Below are positions 1 to 6,511 of a DNA stretch of 6,511 nt, piece by piece. This DNA comes from Bacteroidales bacterium UBA5762. GTDB taxonomy: Bacteria; Bacteroidota; Bacteroidia; Bacteroidales; TTA-H9. The translations under genes and the position numbers were made by a program. The stretch spans positions 1 to 6,511 of the forward strand of contig DIEY01000088.1 in assembly GCA_002418865.1 (NCBI GenBank). The letters run 5' to 3'. How positions within the stretch are numbered: position 1 is the stretch's first letter; the number at the start of each line of letters is the position of its first letter. The notes under the pieces were generated by a model. That model saw nothing but the letters and a program-made list of their open reading frames with translations, was not told the DNA's origin and did no database searches.

Positions 1-497
1 CACCGGAGGAATTTCTGAGCAATCTCTTCGGGGAGCTGCCCAGGCTCTTCAAGGACGAAAACGAACTGCAAAGGTTATGGAGTAACCCATTGACTCGCAA
101 AACACTCCTGGAGAAGCTGGATGAGGCAGGTTTCCCGAAATCGGACCTGATGGAATTGCAGCAACTGGTCGACATGCAGAAAAGCGATTTGTACGACGTA
201 CTCGAATACGTCTTCAATGGCGATTATATCGCAATGACCAGGGAAGCCAGGGTCAAGGCGGCCGAGCCTGCCATTTATAACCTGCTCAACAGTGAGCAAA
301 AAGAATTTATTCAGTTCGTGCTCGACAAATATGTGGAATCGGGCGTCGACGAGCTCGACCAGGAAAAGCTACCCACACTGCTCACAAACAAATACCACTC
401 CCTCGAAGACGCCAAAGAAAAGCTGGGCGAAGTCAAGGAAATCAGCTCCCTGTTTATCGAATTCCAGAAATACTTGTATGAAATGGAGGTGGCTTGA
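1..497 (+). CDS. hsdR: Type I restriction enzyme R subunit, C-terminal end (partial)
   Basis: The 5' end lies outside the window. The first whole codon is at position 3, and 164 residues remain before the TGA at 495-497. HsdR is the motor and nuclease subunit of type I restriction-modification complexes: it translocates DNA using ATP and cuts far from the recognition site, together with HsdM and HsdS. Only the C-terminal helical domain (EcoEI R C-terminal type) is visible; the helicase and nuclease motifs would lie upstream. The call rests on the charged helical pattern and on a tail I recognise from this family: DKYVESGVDELDQEKLP, then a KYHSLEDAKEKLG stretch, then the terminal FQKYLYEME. 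Leucine codons are mostly CTG/CTC with a single TTA, unlike the AT-rich genes downstream, which suggests a separate origin or a transferred restriction cassette. hsdM and hsdS are not visible here and could lie upstream. Confidence 0.82.
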   Translation, partial: PEEFLSNLFGELPRLFKDENELQRLWSNPLTRKTLLEKLDEAGFPKSDLMELQQLVDMQKSDLYDVLEYVFNGDYIAMTREARVKAAEPAIYNLLNSEQKEFIQFVLDKYVESGVDELDQEKLPTLLTNKYHSLEDAKEKLGEVKEISSLFIEFQKYLYEMEVA

Positions 498-510
498 AAA
501 GGGCCATGTT

Positions 511-545
511 TTAATTCAACAACGCAAACAGGAACTTGAATTTTC
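511..545 (+). terminator. Weak terminator-like hairpin after hsdR
   Basis: AATTCAA at 513-519 is an exact inverted copy of TTGAATT at 536-542, with a 16-nt loop and a short run of T at the end. It begins 16 nt after the hsdR stop codon, where a terminator would be expected. The stem is only 7 bp and AT-rich, so it may be chance. Confidence 0.2.
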
Positions 546-760
546 AATCTTAATACCCAGGACGAAGGTTTCAGCCAAGCCTTGTTTGAAATAATGAAGA
601 GATTGGTGGATAATCATCAACTTTTATCGGCATAGTTGGAAAAGGTAGAACTTCGACTGACGGAGCTTGTAATTTGCGATTATAGCCCGGAATAAAAGGA
701 CCATATTATTGGCTACTGTGGGTCAAGAAATCTTTAGAATCGAAATATGTAGTACTAACC

Positions 761-792
761 TTTACATTTTACCTATTCTTTTAGTAAACTTG
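761..792 (+). promoter_or_regulatory. Candidate housekeeping promoter of the sigma-factor gene
   Basis: TAAACTTG at 785-792 matches the Bacteroidota -7 consensus TAnnTTTG at all but one position. TTTA at 761-764 sits 20 nt upstream, the usual spacing for the -33 TTTG box, with one mismatch. Transcription would begin near 798-800, leaving a leader of about 20 nt before the ATG at 818. The region is AT-rich, so a chance match is possible. Confidence 0.35.
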
Positions 793-817
793 TTTTTTAA
801 TAATTCTTTTAGTGGGA

Positions 818-1423
818 ATGAATATCATTGGATATAAAGATGCTGACATTTGGAAACATTTTAAGGATGGAGAAGACTGGGCTCTTGTATTCATTTATTC
901 TGAATATGCGGAAAAACTATATAGATACGGCTTAAAATTTACTTCTGAAATTACATATATTGAAGATTCACTTCAGGATCTTTTTGCCGAACTTATCAAA
1001 AAACGCAAAAGGCTTGGTAAAACTGATAATATATTTTTTTACCTCATGAAGTCTTATAAAAGAATGCTGTTACGAAAAATACAAACAGAGAAAAAGTTTA
1101 TCAGTAAAGATTTTTTTGAGAAATATCCTTTTGATTTTACCTGCTCGATAGAACAGCAATATATAATGAATGAGATTTCGGCACATAAATCTAAAATATT
1201 ATTAAAGGCTTTAAATGATTTAACCCCAAGGCAGAAGGAAGCTATTTATCTCAGATATACCAAAGAGATGAATTACGTTGAAATCGCCGAGCTTATGGAA
1301 ATTAGTCTAGAAGCCTGTCGCAATTTAATTTCCAAAGCAGTTTCAATATTACAGAAATTGATCTCAAAAGATAATATAGATTCTCTTATGTTATTTATAC
1401 TTCTTCATAAAAAATTCCAATAG
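818..1423 (+). CDS. ECF-family RNA polymerase sigma factor (FecI/SusCD-associated type)
   Basis: This 201-residue cytoplasmic protein has the normal length for an ECF sigma factor. Region 2 spans about residues 20-93 and includes YIEDSLQDLFAELIKK, the core-polymerase and -10 binding helices, followed by an NIFFYLMKSYKR stretch typical of Bacteroidota members. Region 4 spans about residues 127-183: the LNDLTPRQKEAIYLRY motif, then a helix-turn-helix (YVEIAELMEISLEACRNLISKA) that would read the -35 element. No sigma regions 1 or 3 are present. I chose the ATG at 818. A GTG at 812 in the same frame adds only two residues and has no better leader. The gene lies 118 nt before a FecR-type anti-sigma gene, which is its likely partner. 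The expected target is the susC-susD unit downstream, inferred from gene order. The short, lysine-rich C-terminal extension after region 4 is unremarkable. Confidence 0.95.
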   Translation: MNIIGYKDADIWKHFKDGEDWALVFIYSEYAEKLYRYGLKFTSEITYIEDSLQDLFAELIKKRKRLGKTDNIFFYLMKSYKRMLLRKIQTEKKFISKDFFEKYPFDFTCSIEQQYIMNEISAHKSKILLKALNDLTPRQKEAIYLRYTKEMNYVEIAELMEISLEACRNLISKAVSILQKLISKDNIDSLMLFILLHKKFQ

Positions 1424-1476
1424 TAGTTGTCTTTATATTACAGATAAACAAGTAGTTAAAACAACATTGAAAAAAT

Positions 1477-1501
1477 AAAACAAAAAAGCCTTGTTTTTTT
1501 G
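1477..1501 (+). terminator. AT-rich hairpin with T-run between the sigma and anti-sigma genes
   Basis: AAAACAA at 1477-1483 is complementary to TTGTTTT at 1491-1497, with a 7-nt loop and a run of T reaching 1500. An alternative register pairs CAAAAAA with TTTTTTG across 1481-1501. It looks like a weak intrinsic terminator or attenuator that could lower anti-sigma expression relative to the sigma gene. The stem contains almost no G:C pairs, so its strength is doubtful. Confidence 0.3.
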
Positions 1502-1541
1502 ATGATGTTTTTTGTCCTCATGTCTTTTATATATATTCAAC

Positions 1542-2735
1542 ATGAGAAGCATGAAATACGCTGAATTTTTAAAATATACTATTACTGATTTTGTACTTGA
1601 TGAAGATTTTATAAAATGGGTGCAACACCCATCCCAGGAAACCAATGATTTTTGGAGTGCGTTTATAAAAGAACATCCTGAAAAGAAGCAAATAGTAGAT
1701 GATGCCATTTATTTTATAAAGTCAATCCGGGCCATTGAACCAGATATTTCACGATCCAGGCTTGAACAGATTCTTGATCGAGCTAAACAGGCTGATCCTC
1801 CAAAGAATATATATTTTGGCAGAATACTTAAAATTGCCGCTATTTTTTTATTCCTGGTGTCAATTGGTGCCTTGTTGTATTATAACCAAAGAACAACAAA
1901 ACCCTTTCCTATTGAATATATAACAGAAGGCACATTTGAAAAAGGCAGAATTATCTTACCTGATGGAACCATAAGTGAATTTGAAACTGAACAAACCCAT
2001 ATCCAACAGAAGGCAGATGGAGAATTAACAATAAACAATGATACAGTTATATTGAAAGATAACCTGGCTGGAAATGAAGAGCACTCGCTGGCGCATGTTA
2101 TCATTCCTTATGGAAAACGTTCAGAAATAACATTGGCTGATGGAACCAGAATTTGGTTAAATGCAGGAAGTCAATTGTCTTATCCTCTAAGCTTTACCGG
2201 AAGTACAAGAGAGGTGTATTTAGCGGGAGAAGCATTTTTTGAAGTAGAATCAAATCCCAATATGCCTTTTTATGTAATAACAAATGATTTAAAAATCAGA
2301 GTGACCGGAACACGTTTTAATGTTACATCTTATCCAAATGACCAAACAGCCCAGGCAATACTACTTTCAGGAAAAATCGGGGCAACCAGAAATAAAAGAT
2401 TTGGACGTTCAATTGATGTTAATCCAGGTGAATTAATTGAATACAGGAAATCAGATGGAAACTTTACTTTGGAGAACGTTGATGTTGAACTCTATTCCTC
2501 GTGGATAAATGGGTACCTGGTTTTTGATGATGAGCCAGTTGGAAATATATTTAAGAAACTGGAACGATACTATAACAGAAGGATTTTAACTGATAATATC
2601 GGTGAGCAAATAAGATTTACCGGAAAACTTGATTTGGCCGATAACCTAGAGAAGGTACTGAACTTTATTGCTTTTTCAGCATCCTTTTCTTATGAAATCG
2701 AAAATGAAACAATCATGATAAAGCAAAAATATTAA
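1542..2735 (+). CDS. FecR-type anti-sigma factor, one-pass inner-membrane protein
   Basis: This 397-residue protein relays a signal from the outer-membrane transporter to the sigma factor. Residues 1-90 form the cytoplasmic sigma-binding part, with the family's opening pattern (ITDFVLDEDFIKWVQHP) and FWSAFIKEHPEK. Residues about 95-114 are a hydrophobic membrane span. The periplasmic FecR domain covers about residues 185-282, with the hallmark IIPYGKRSEITLADGTRIWL, AGEAFFEVESNP and VTGTRFNV. The C-terminal domain, about residues 325-395, resembles DUF4974 (FDDEPVGNIFKKLERYYNRRI, then FTGKLDLADNLEKVLNFI), an STN-like fold. I chose the ATG at 1542. An ATG at 1551 is equally plausible and costs three residues, while upstream TTG extensions lack support. 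The gene follows the ECF sigma gene and precedes a transporter with an STN domain, the expected contact partner. The reading frame is intact and of normal family length. Confidence 0.95.
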   Translation: MRSMKYAEFLKYTITDFVLDEDFIKWVQHPSQETNDFWSAFIKEHPEKKQIVDDAIYFIKSIRAIEPDISRSRLEQILDRAKQADPPKNIYFGRILKIAAIFLFLVSIGALLYYNQRTTKPFPIEYITEGTFEKGRIILPDGTISEFETEQTHIQQKADGELTINNDTVILKDNLAGNEEHSLAHVIIPYGKRSEITLADGTRIWLNAGSQLSYPLSFTGSTREVYLAGEAFFEVESNPNMPFYVITNDLKIRVTGTRFNVTSYPNDQTAQAILLSGKIGATRNKRFGRSIDVNPGELIEYRKSDGNFTLENVDVELYSSWINGYLVFDDEPVGNIFKKLERYYNRRILTDNIGEQIRFTGKLDLADNLEKVLNFIAFSASFSYEIENETIMIKQKY

Positions 2736-2767
2736 ACAATATATATATGGAATAAAGAAAAAGGACC

Positions 2768-2808
2768 AAAAAAAAACCGGGACGAGCTACCAACAAGATC
2801 CCGATTTT
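2768..2808 (+). terminator. Terminator-like hairpin in the susC leader, flanked by A-tract and T-tract
   Basis: CGGGA at 2778-2782 pairs with TCCCG at 2799-2803 around a 16-nt loop. A run of nine A (2768-2776) precedes it and ATTTT (2804-2808) follows, so the A and T runs can extend the stem past one C/A mismatch. A T-run exists on either strand, so the structure could stop transcription in both directions. It may end the sigma/anti-sigma transcript, or act as an attenuator if the susC promoter is upstream of it; only about 40 nt remain between it and the susC start codon. Confidence 0.55.
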
Positions 2809-2848
2809 AAGTGAATTCAAGTTAATTAATTAAATTCAAAACTAAATT

Positions 2849-5800
2849 ATGAAAAAAAAACCAAGTGAAGGAGTTTTATTGAAAAACCTTCAAAAAACTA
2901 TGCGAGTTATGCGATTAATTATTTTGTTGTCATTAATTAATTCAGCATTGGCATTCAGTGTCAACACTTATTCCCAAAACACACATTTTACTTTAAACCT
3001 TACGAATGCTACGGTTAAAGAAGTGATAAAAACCATTGAATCGCAGAGTGAATTTTTGTTTTTCTATCAACTACAGCAGGTTGATCTTAACAGAAAGGTT
3101 TCAATAAAAGCGAATGATGAAAACATTGGGAGTATTCTTGATCAGTTATTTGAAGGTACAGACAATGTTTATGTGATTGAAGACAGGCAAATTGTGATTG
3201 GATATGAGGAGAAGGAAATTGTAAAAGAGATTCAACCTCTCAATAAAAGGATTGAATCAGTCATTTCACAACCCCAACAAAAAGAAATTACCGGTATGGT
3301 CAAAGATAATGGTGGGTTAACATTACCTGGTGTTTCGGTAATTGTCAGAGGCACAACCATTGGTACAGTTACCAATGCCAATGGGGAATTTTCACTCCAT
3401 ATCCCGGCAGATGCCCAGGTCTTGCGGTTTTCATTTGTAGGAATGAAAACACAAGATGTTCCTATCGGTAACAGAACCACAATTAATGTGGTAATGGAAG
3501 AGGAAGCCATTGGAATTGAGGAGGTAGTTGCGGTTGGTTATGGTACCATGAGAAGGAGTGATTTGACAGGATCAGTTGCAACAGTTAAAGTAGATGAACA
3601 GCAAGCATCACAGACCACATCGGTTGATAAACTTTTACAAGGCCGGGCAGCCGGTGTTTTTGTAAATTCCGGAAGTGCGGCGCCGGGTGGAGCGGTAAAT
3701 GTGCGAATAAGAGGAGCCAGTTCGTTTAGTGGAGGGAGTGAACCTCTATATGTAGTTGATGGAGTTATTATAAATACGGCATCCCAGGACGTTGACAATT
3801 CTCTGAGGGCAGGAACAAATCCTGGTAACTCCTATCAGGAAGCACAAAATGGATTGACGGCAGTTAACCCTCAGGATATTGAAAGCATTGAGATTCTGAA
3901 AGATGCATCGGCTACAGCCATTTATGGTTCCAGGGCTGCAAATGGGGTGGTAATTATAACCACAAAACAAGGCAAGTCTGGAACGGCGCAAGTTCAATAC
4001 ATGTCAACAGTGGAAGTGTCAAAAGTAAGCAAGATGCTTCCTATGCTAAGTGGTGAAGAGTTTGCAACTTTCAGAAATAGAACAGAAGAGATGCTGGGAA
4101 GAGCTGCTATGTATTCTCTTGATACAATTCAACCGATTGATTGGCAAGAAGATATTTACGGTATAGGAATTACGACCAATAACAGGGTAAATATTAGTGG
4201 CGCGAGTGACAAAATGAATTATTTCCTTGCTGTAGGGTATTTAGACAATAAAGGCGTCATTTCCACAGCAGGCCTGACCCAATCTGACCTTCGTTTTAAT
4301 TTTTCATATGATGTTTCGAAAAGTTTTAAGGTAAGTTACAAGGGTGGCCTGATTTACAGGACAAACTCCATGACCCAGTCTACGGAACAAATGGGAAGTG
4401 CCAGCAACAGCATAATACGTTCAATATTTGCAACAGCACCATTGTTGGGAGATCAGACTGAAGCAGAATTCAGTCAGGAGATAGAAGGACCCAGAAAATG
4501 GCTAAAGGAATACGATGACATAAGCAAAGAACAAAGAATTACTCAGTCTTTGTCGGCAGACTATAAGATTACCAATTCATTAACTTTTACTGTTTTAGGG
4601 GGAGTTGATTTAAGGGTGAAGGATCGGCACCGGTGGTTTGGAAAAAGTCTTGGACAAGGGAAAAATGCCAATGGCCAATTGGGATATTCCTTATTGAAAA
4701 ATTATACATACAATACGCAAGCACTATTAAATTATACCGAAACGTTTGGTGAACACAGGCTGAATGGAACCATAGGCATAACCTATGACAGAAGCAACAT
4801 CGAGAATTCATATACAGTGAATGAAGATTTTTGGACAGAAGAACTTCGTATTCACGGAATGGGTGTTGGGGCAAGAGTACTTCCATTCACAGAGGAATTT
4901 ACTGGTTCATCAATACTTTCAGGATTGACAAGATTAGTGTATAGTTACAACAATAAATACATTATCACTGCCACTGCCCGGGCAGATGGCAGTAGCAGAT
5001 TTGCCGAAGGGAACAAGTGGGGATACTTTCCATCAGTTGCTTTGGCCTGGCGTGCTTCTGATGAAGAAGCAATTAAAAATTTGAATATTTTCTCGAATCT
5101 TAAACCTAGATTCGGTTTTGGGATGACCGGTAACCAGGCCATAAGCCCATATTCTACGTTAACCCGATTCAGTCCATCATATTATGCATCGGATAGCGAA
5201 GCTGTTATTGTTGGTGCAAAACCTTCAATCATTGCGAACAAGGAATTAACTTGGGAGTCAACCACCCAATTCAATGCAGGAGTGGATATGGGGTTTTTTG
5301 ATAACAGGTTAACAGTGGTTGCTGACGTATATAAGAAGAACACCAAAGATTTGCTGCAACAAATGAGCTTGCCTACCTCTACCGGCTTTTCCAGCATGTG
5401 GGTAAACAGAGGTTCAATTGAAAATAAGGGGCTTGAACTGGCGATAGATGGTGTAATTTTAGATGGAGGTTTTAAATGGAATGTGGGTGGAAATATTGCA
5501 TTTAACAGAAATAAGATTGTGGATATTGGCCTTCCTGAAGGTAAATTTGGGAATATGACGTTAAAGGCATTTTTGGGTAAAGATGTTGCTGGTGGCAGTG
5601 AGTTTAAGATGCCAGCCAATATTTTCGCAGAGGGACACCCAATGGCAATGTTTTTTGGTTATCAGACAAAGGGTATATATCAGGAATCAGATTTAACAAA
5701 AGAACCATTGACACTGGCAGGAGTTCCATTGCAACCCGGGGATATTTATTTTGTGGATCAGAATAATGATGGGAATATAAATGATGCCGATAAGGTAATT

Positions 5801-6301
5801 ATTGGCAATCCCAATCCAAAGTTCACTTATGGACTTACAACAGATTTTAGTTATAAAAGATTCTCCCTGTCAGTTTTCATAAATGGTGTTTATGGCAATC
5901 AGATTGCAAACGGCAATAAACTTAAAATTGAAGATACCCAAGCCGGTTTAAACATATCTAAAGAAGCATATTATAATGCATGGTCGCCTGAACAACCAGG
6001 GAATAGCTACCCCAGGTTATTATATAAAAATGGCTGGTTTACAGATCGCATTCTTGAAGATGGAAGTTATCTAAGATTAGGAATGGTAACCTTAGGCTAC
6101 AGGCCCGATGTCAAGAACATTGGATTTTTAAGTGGATTGGAGCTTTACGTTACAGGGAAAAACCTTTATACATTAACCAATTACTCAGGATATGACCCTG
6201 AAGTAAACAGTTTTACAAATGACCCATTGCGTACAGGTGTAGACTGGAGTTCTTATCCTCAGACAAGATCTTTTATTTTTGGAATAAATGTTTCATTTTA
6301 A
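2849..6301 (+). CDS. SusC/RagA-family TonB-dependent outer-membrane transporter with STN signalling domain
   Basis: This complete 1150-residue importer spans the outer membrane and takes up a ligand, usually an oligosaccharide, using TonB-ExbBD energy. A long signal peptide has its hydrophobic core at about residues 22-34 and likely cleavage after ALA35. An STN domain follows at about 46-118, which contacts the FecR protein. A carboxypeptidase-regulatory-like beta-sandwich lies at about 147-218 (ITGMVKD, GVSVIVRGT, TNANGEFS). The Ton box is EEVVAVGYGT at about 224-233. The plug, about 237-375, carries family signatures LYVVDGV and AIYGSRAANGVVIITTK. The beta-barrel fills the remainder and ends in GINVSF, with the terminal Phe of an outer-membrane barrel. 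An EF-hand-like loop, DQNNDGNINDAD, occupies 970-981. I chose the ATG at 2849; ATGs at 2900 and 2909 would leave a shorter signal peptide. The STN domain marks it as a transducer as well as a transporter. The substrate cannot be deduced from this gene alone. Confidence 0.97.
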   Translation: MKKKPSEGVLLKNLQKTMRVMRLIILLSLINSALAFSVNTYSQNTHFTLNLTNATVKEVIKTIESQSEFLFFYQLQQVDLNRKVSIKANDENIGSILDQLFEGTDNVYVIEDRQIVIGYEEKEIVKEIQPLNKRIESVISQPQQKEITGMVKDNGGLTLPGVSVIVRGTTIGTVTNANGEFSLHIPADAQVLRFSFVGMKTQDVPIGNRTTINVVMEEEAIGIEEVVAVGYGTMRRSDLTGSVATVKVDEQQASQTTSVDKLLQGRAAGVFVNSGSAAPGGAVNVRIRGASSFSGGSEPLYVVDGVIINTASQDVDNSLRAGTNPGNSYQEAQNGLTAVNPQDIESIEILKDASATAIYGSRAANGVVIITTKQGKSGTAQVQYMSTVEVSKVSKMLPMLSGEEFATFRNRTEEMLGRAAMYSLDTIQPIDWQEDIYGIGITTNNRVNISGASDKMNYFLAVGYLDNKGVISTAGLTQSDLRFNFSYDVSKSFKVSYKGGLIYRTNSMTQSTEQMGSASNSIIRSIFATAPLLGDQTEAEFSQEIEGPRKWLKEYDDISKEQRITQSLSADYKITNSLTFTVLGGVDLRVKDRHRWFGKSLGQGKNANGQLGYSLLKNYTYNTQALLNYTETFGEHRLNGTIGITYDRSNIENSYTVNEDFWTEELRIHGMGVGARVLPFTEEFTGSSILSGLTRLVYSYNNKYIITATARADGSSRFAEGNKWGYFPSVALAWRASDEEAIKNLNIFSNLKPRFGFGMTGNQAISPYSTLTRFSPSYYASDSEAVIVGAKPSIIANKELTWESTTQFNAGVDMGFFDNRLTVVADVYKKNTKDLLQQMSLPTSTGFSSMWVNRGSIENKGLELAIDGVILDGGFKWNVGGNIAFNRNKIVDIGLPEGKFGNMTLKAFLGKDVAGGSEFKMPANIFAEGHPMAMFFGYQTKGIYQESDLTKEPLTLAGVPLQPGDIYFVDQNNDGNINDADKVIIGNPNPKFTYGLTTDFSYKRFSLSVFINGVYGNQIANGNKLKIEDTQAGLNISKEAYYNAWSPEQPGNSYPRLLYKNGWFTDRILEDGSYLRLGMVTLGYRPDVKNIGFLSGLELYVTGKNLYTLTNYSGYDPEVNSFTNDPLRTGVDWSSYPQTRSFIFGINVSF
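4968..4992. repeat. Near-perfect 25-nt palindrome inside susC
   Basis: A perfect 12-nt palindrome, CTGCCCGGGCAG (4974-4985), is flanked by CTGCCA (4968-4973) and its inverted copy TGGCAG (4987-4992), with a single unpaired A at 4986. It is the strongest GC-rich inverted repeat I noticed in an otherwise AT-rich gene. It encodes part of TATARADGSSRF, a stretch conserved in the family barrel, so protein constraint may explain part of it. Confidence 0.7.
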
Positions 6302-6317
6302 TTAAAAGAACATAAAC

Positions 6318-6511
6318 ATGAAAAATTTAAAATATATAGCCTTAAGCATTATCATACTTCTTCAAGCGTCATGCGATAGTTTGATTGAAGAAGAGCCTCG
6401 GGGATTTATCAATGACCAGACATTATTTGACACAGAGGAAGGGGCTCAGGCAGCCTTGATTGGCTGTTATGAAGGAATATCGACATACTATTATTTTGGT
6501 GTTGCCTATAC
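6318..6511 (+). CDS. SusD/RagB-family nutrient-binding outer-membrane lipoprotein (N-terminal part)
   Basis: The first 64 residues are visible and the gene runs off the window end. SusD proteins sit as a lid over the SusC barrel at the cell surface and bind the incoming ligand. The ATG at 6318 starts a lipoprotein signal peptide with a hydrophobic stretch (YIALSIIILL) and the acceptor cysteine at residue 19 (LLQASC). Gln at -3 of the lipobox is a less usual residue. The acidic run EEE, five to seven residues after the cysteine, fits a Bacteroidota surface-export signal. The mature start, with PRGFINDQTLFDTEEGAQAAL then GCYEGI, matches the SusD N-terminal domain. The start codon is only 16 nt after the susC stop, with an A-rich leader and no terminator between, so the two are surely cotranscribed. 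The usual full family length is around 500-600 residues. Confidence 0.93.
   Translation, partial: MKNLKYIALSIIILLQASCDSLIEEEPRGFINDQTLFDTEEGAQAALIGCYEGISTYYYFGVAY

Larger units (their letters stand above)
498..817. other. Intergenic region without a convincing gene
   Basis: This stretch of about 320 bases separates the restriction gene from the sigma/SusCD locus. In one + frame, 540-735 reads as plausible protein (for example TQDEGFSQALFEIMKRL, then LEKVELRLTELVICDYSPE) but is broken by in-frame stops at 633-635 and 693-695 and has no credible start. It could be the remnant of a decayed gene, but I cannot assign it to a family. An open reading frame overlapping the end of hsdR and reaching 594 in another frame looks like a shadow. 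The last 60 bases are very AT-rich and hold the promoter candidate for the sigma gene. Confidence 0.5.

Noticed and set aside
292..594. A 100-codon + frame overlapping the end of hsdR
   Set aside because: Most of it lies over the recognisable HsdR C-terminus in another frame, with a Ser/Lys/Thr/Arg-rich translation typical of shadows. The part beyond 497 is too short to judge.
812..817. GTG start for the sigma factor
   Set aside because: It adds only two residues before the ATG at 818, with no stronger ribosome binding sequence.
1512..1541. TTG start for the anti-sigma factor
   Set aside because: The ten added residues (ending in YIFN) do not resemble the family start, and two ATGs follow at 1542 and 1551.
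2742..2749. TATATATG as a -7 promoter box for susC
   Set aside because: It differs from TAnnTTTG at one position, but it lies in an AT repeat and no TTTG-like -33 box appears 19-21 nt upstream.
2813..2840. Direct repeat AATTCAA and palindrome TTAATTAATTAA just before susC
   Set aside because: They are very AT-rich and short, as expected by chance in an A/T-rich leader. I see no known operator pattern.
5182..5619. A 145-codon open reading frame on the - strand within susC
   Set aside because: It is antisense to well-conserved SusC barrel sequence and its translation has no recognisable family or start context. It is explained as a shadow of the real gene.

Overview
The window comes from a member of the Bacteroidota. 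It carries the phylum-specific pairing of a SusC-type TonB-dependent transporter with a SusD-type lipoprotein. An ECF sigma factor and a FecR-type anti-sigma factor lie directly upstream, start codons have A-rich rather than Shine-Dalgarno-like leaders, and most of the window is AT-rich. The style of the SusC N-terminus and of the anti-sigma factor would fit an environmental Bacteroidales/Marinilabiliales-type organism, but that placement is an impression, not something the sequence proves.

Layout, all genes on the + strand. (1) Positions 1-497 are the 3' end of a type I restriction enzyme R subunit (hsdR), clearly richer in G+C than the rest. (2) Positions 498-817 hold no convincing gene. 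There is a weak hairpin after hsdR, a scrap of broken reading frame, and a promoter-like sequence just before the next gene. (3) Positions 818-1423 encode an ECF sigma factor. (4) Positions 1542-2735 encode its probable partner, a one-pass inner-membrane FecR-type anti-sigma factor. (5) Positions 2736-2848 are a leader with a terminator-like hairpin. (6) Positions 2849-6301 encode a complete SusC-family transporter with an N-terminal STN signalling domain. (7) From 6318 to the window end lies the start of the partner SusD-family lipoprotein, cut by the window edge.

Genes 3-7 form a standard trans-envelope signalling and uptake locus. The expected working is as follows. SusD and SusC capture and import a ligand, probably an oligosaccharide, across the outer membrane. 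The STN domain of the ligand-loaded transporter touches the periplasmic part of the FecR protein. The FecR protein then frees or activates the sigma factor, which drives transcription of susC-susD and downstream genes. No enzyme is visible, so the substrate cannot be named. I see no evidence of a wholly new system. The points most worth a second look are the hairpin in the susC leader, the strong palindrome inside susC, and the compositional break after hsdR.
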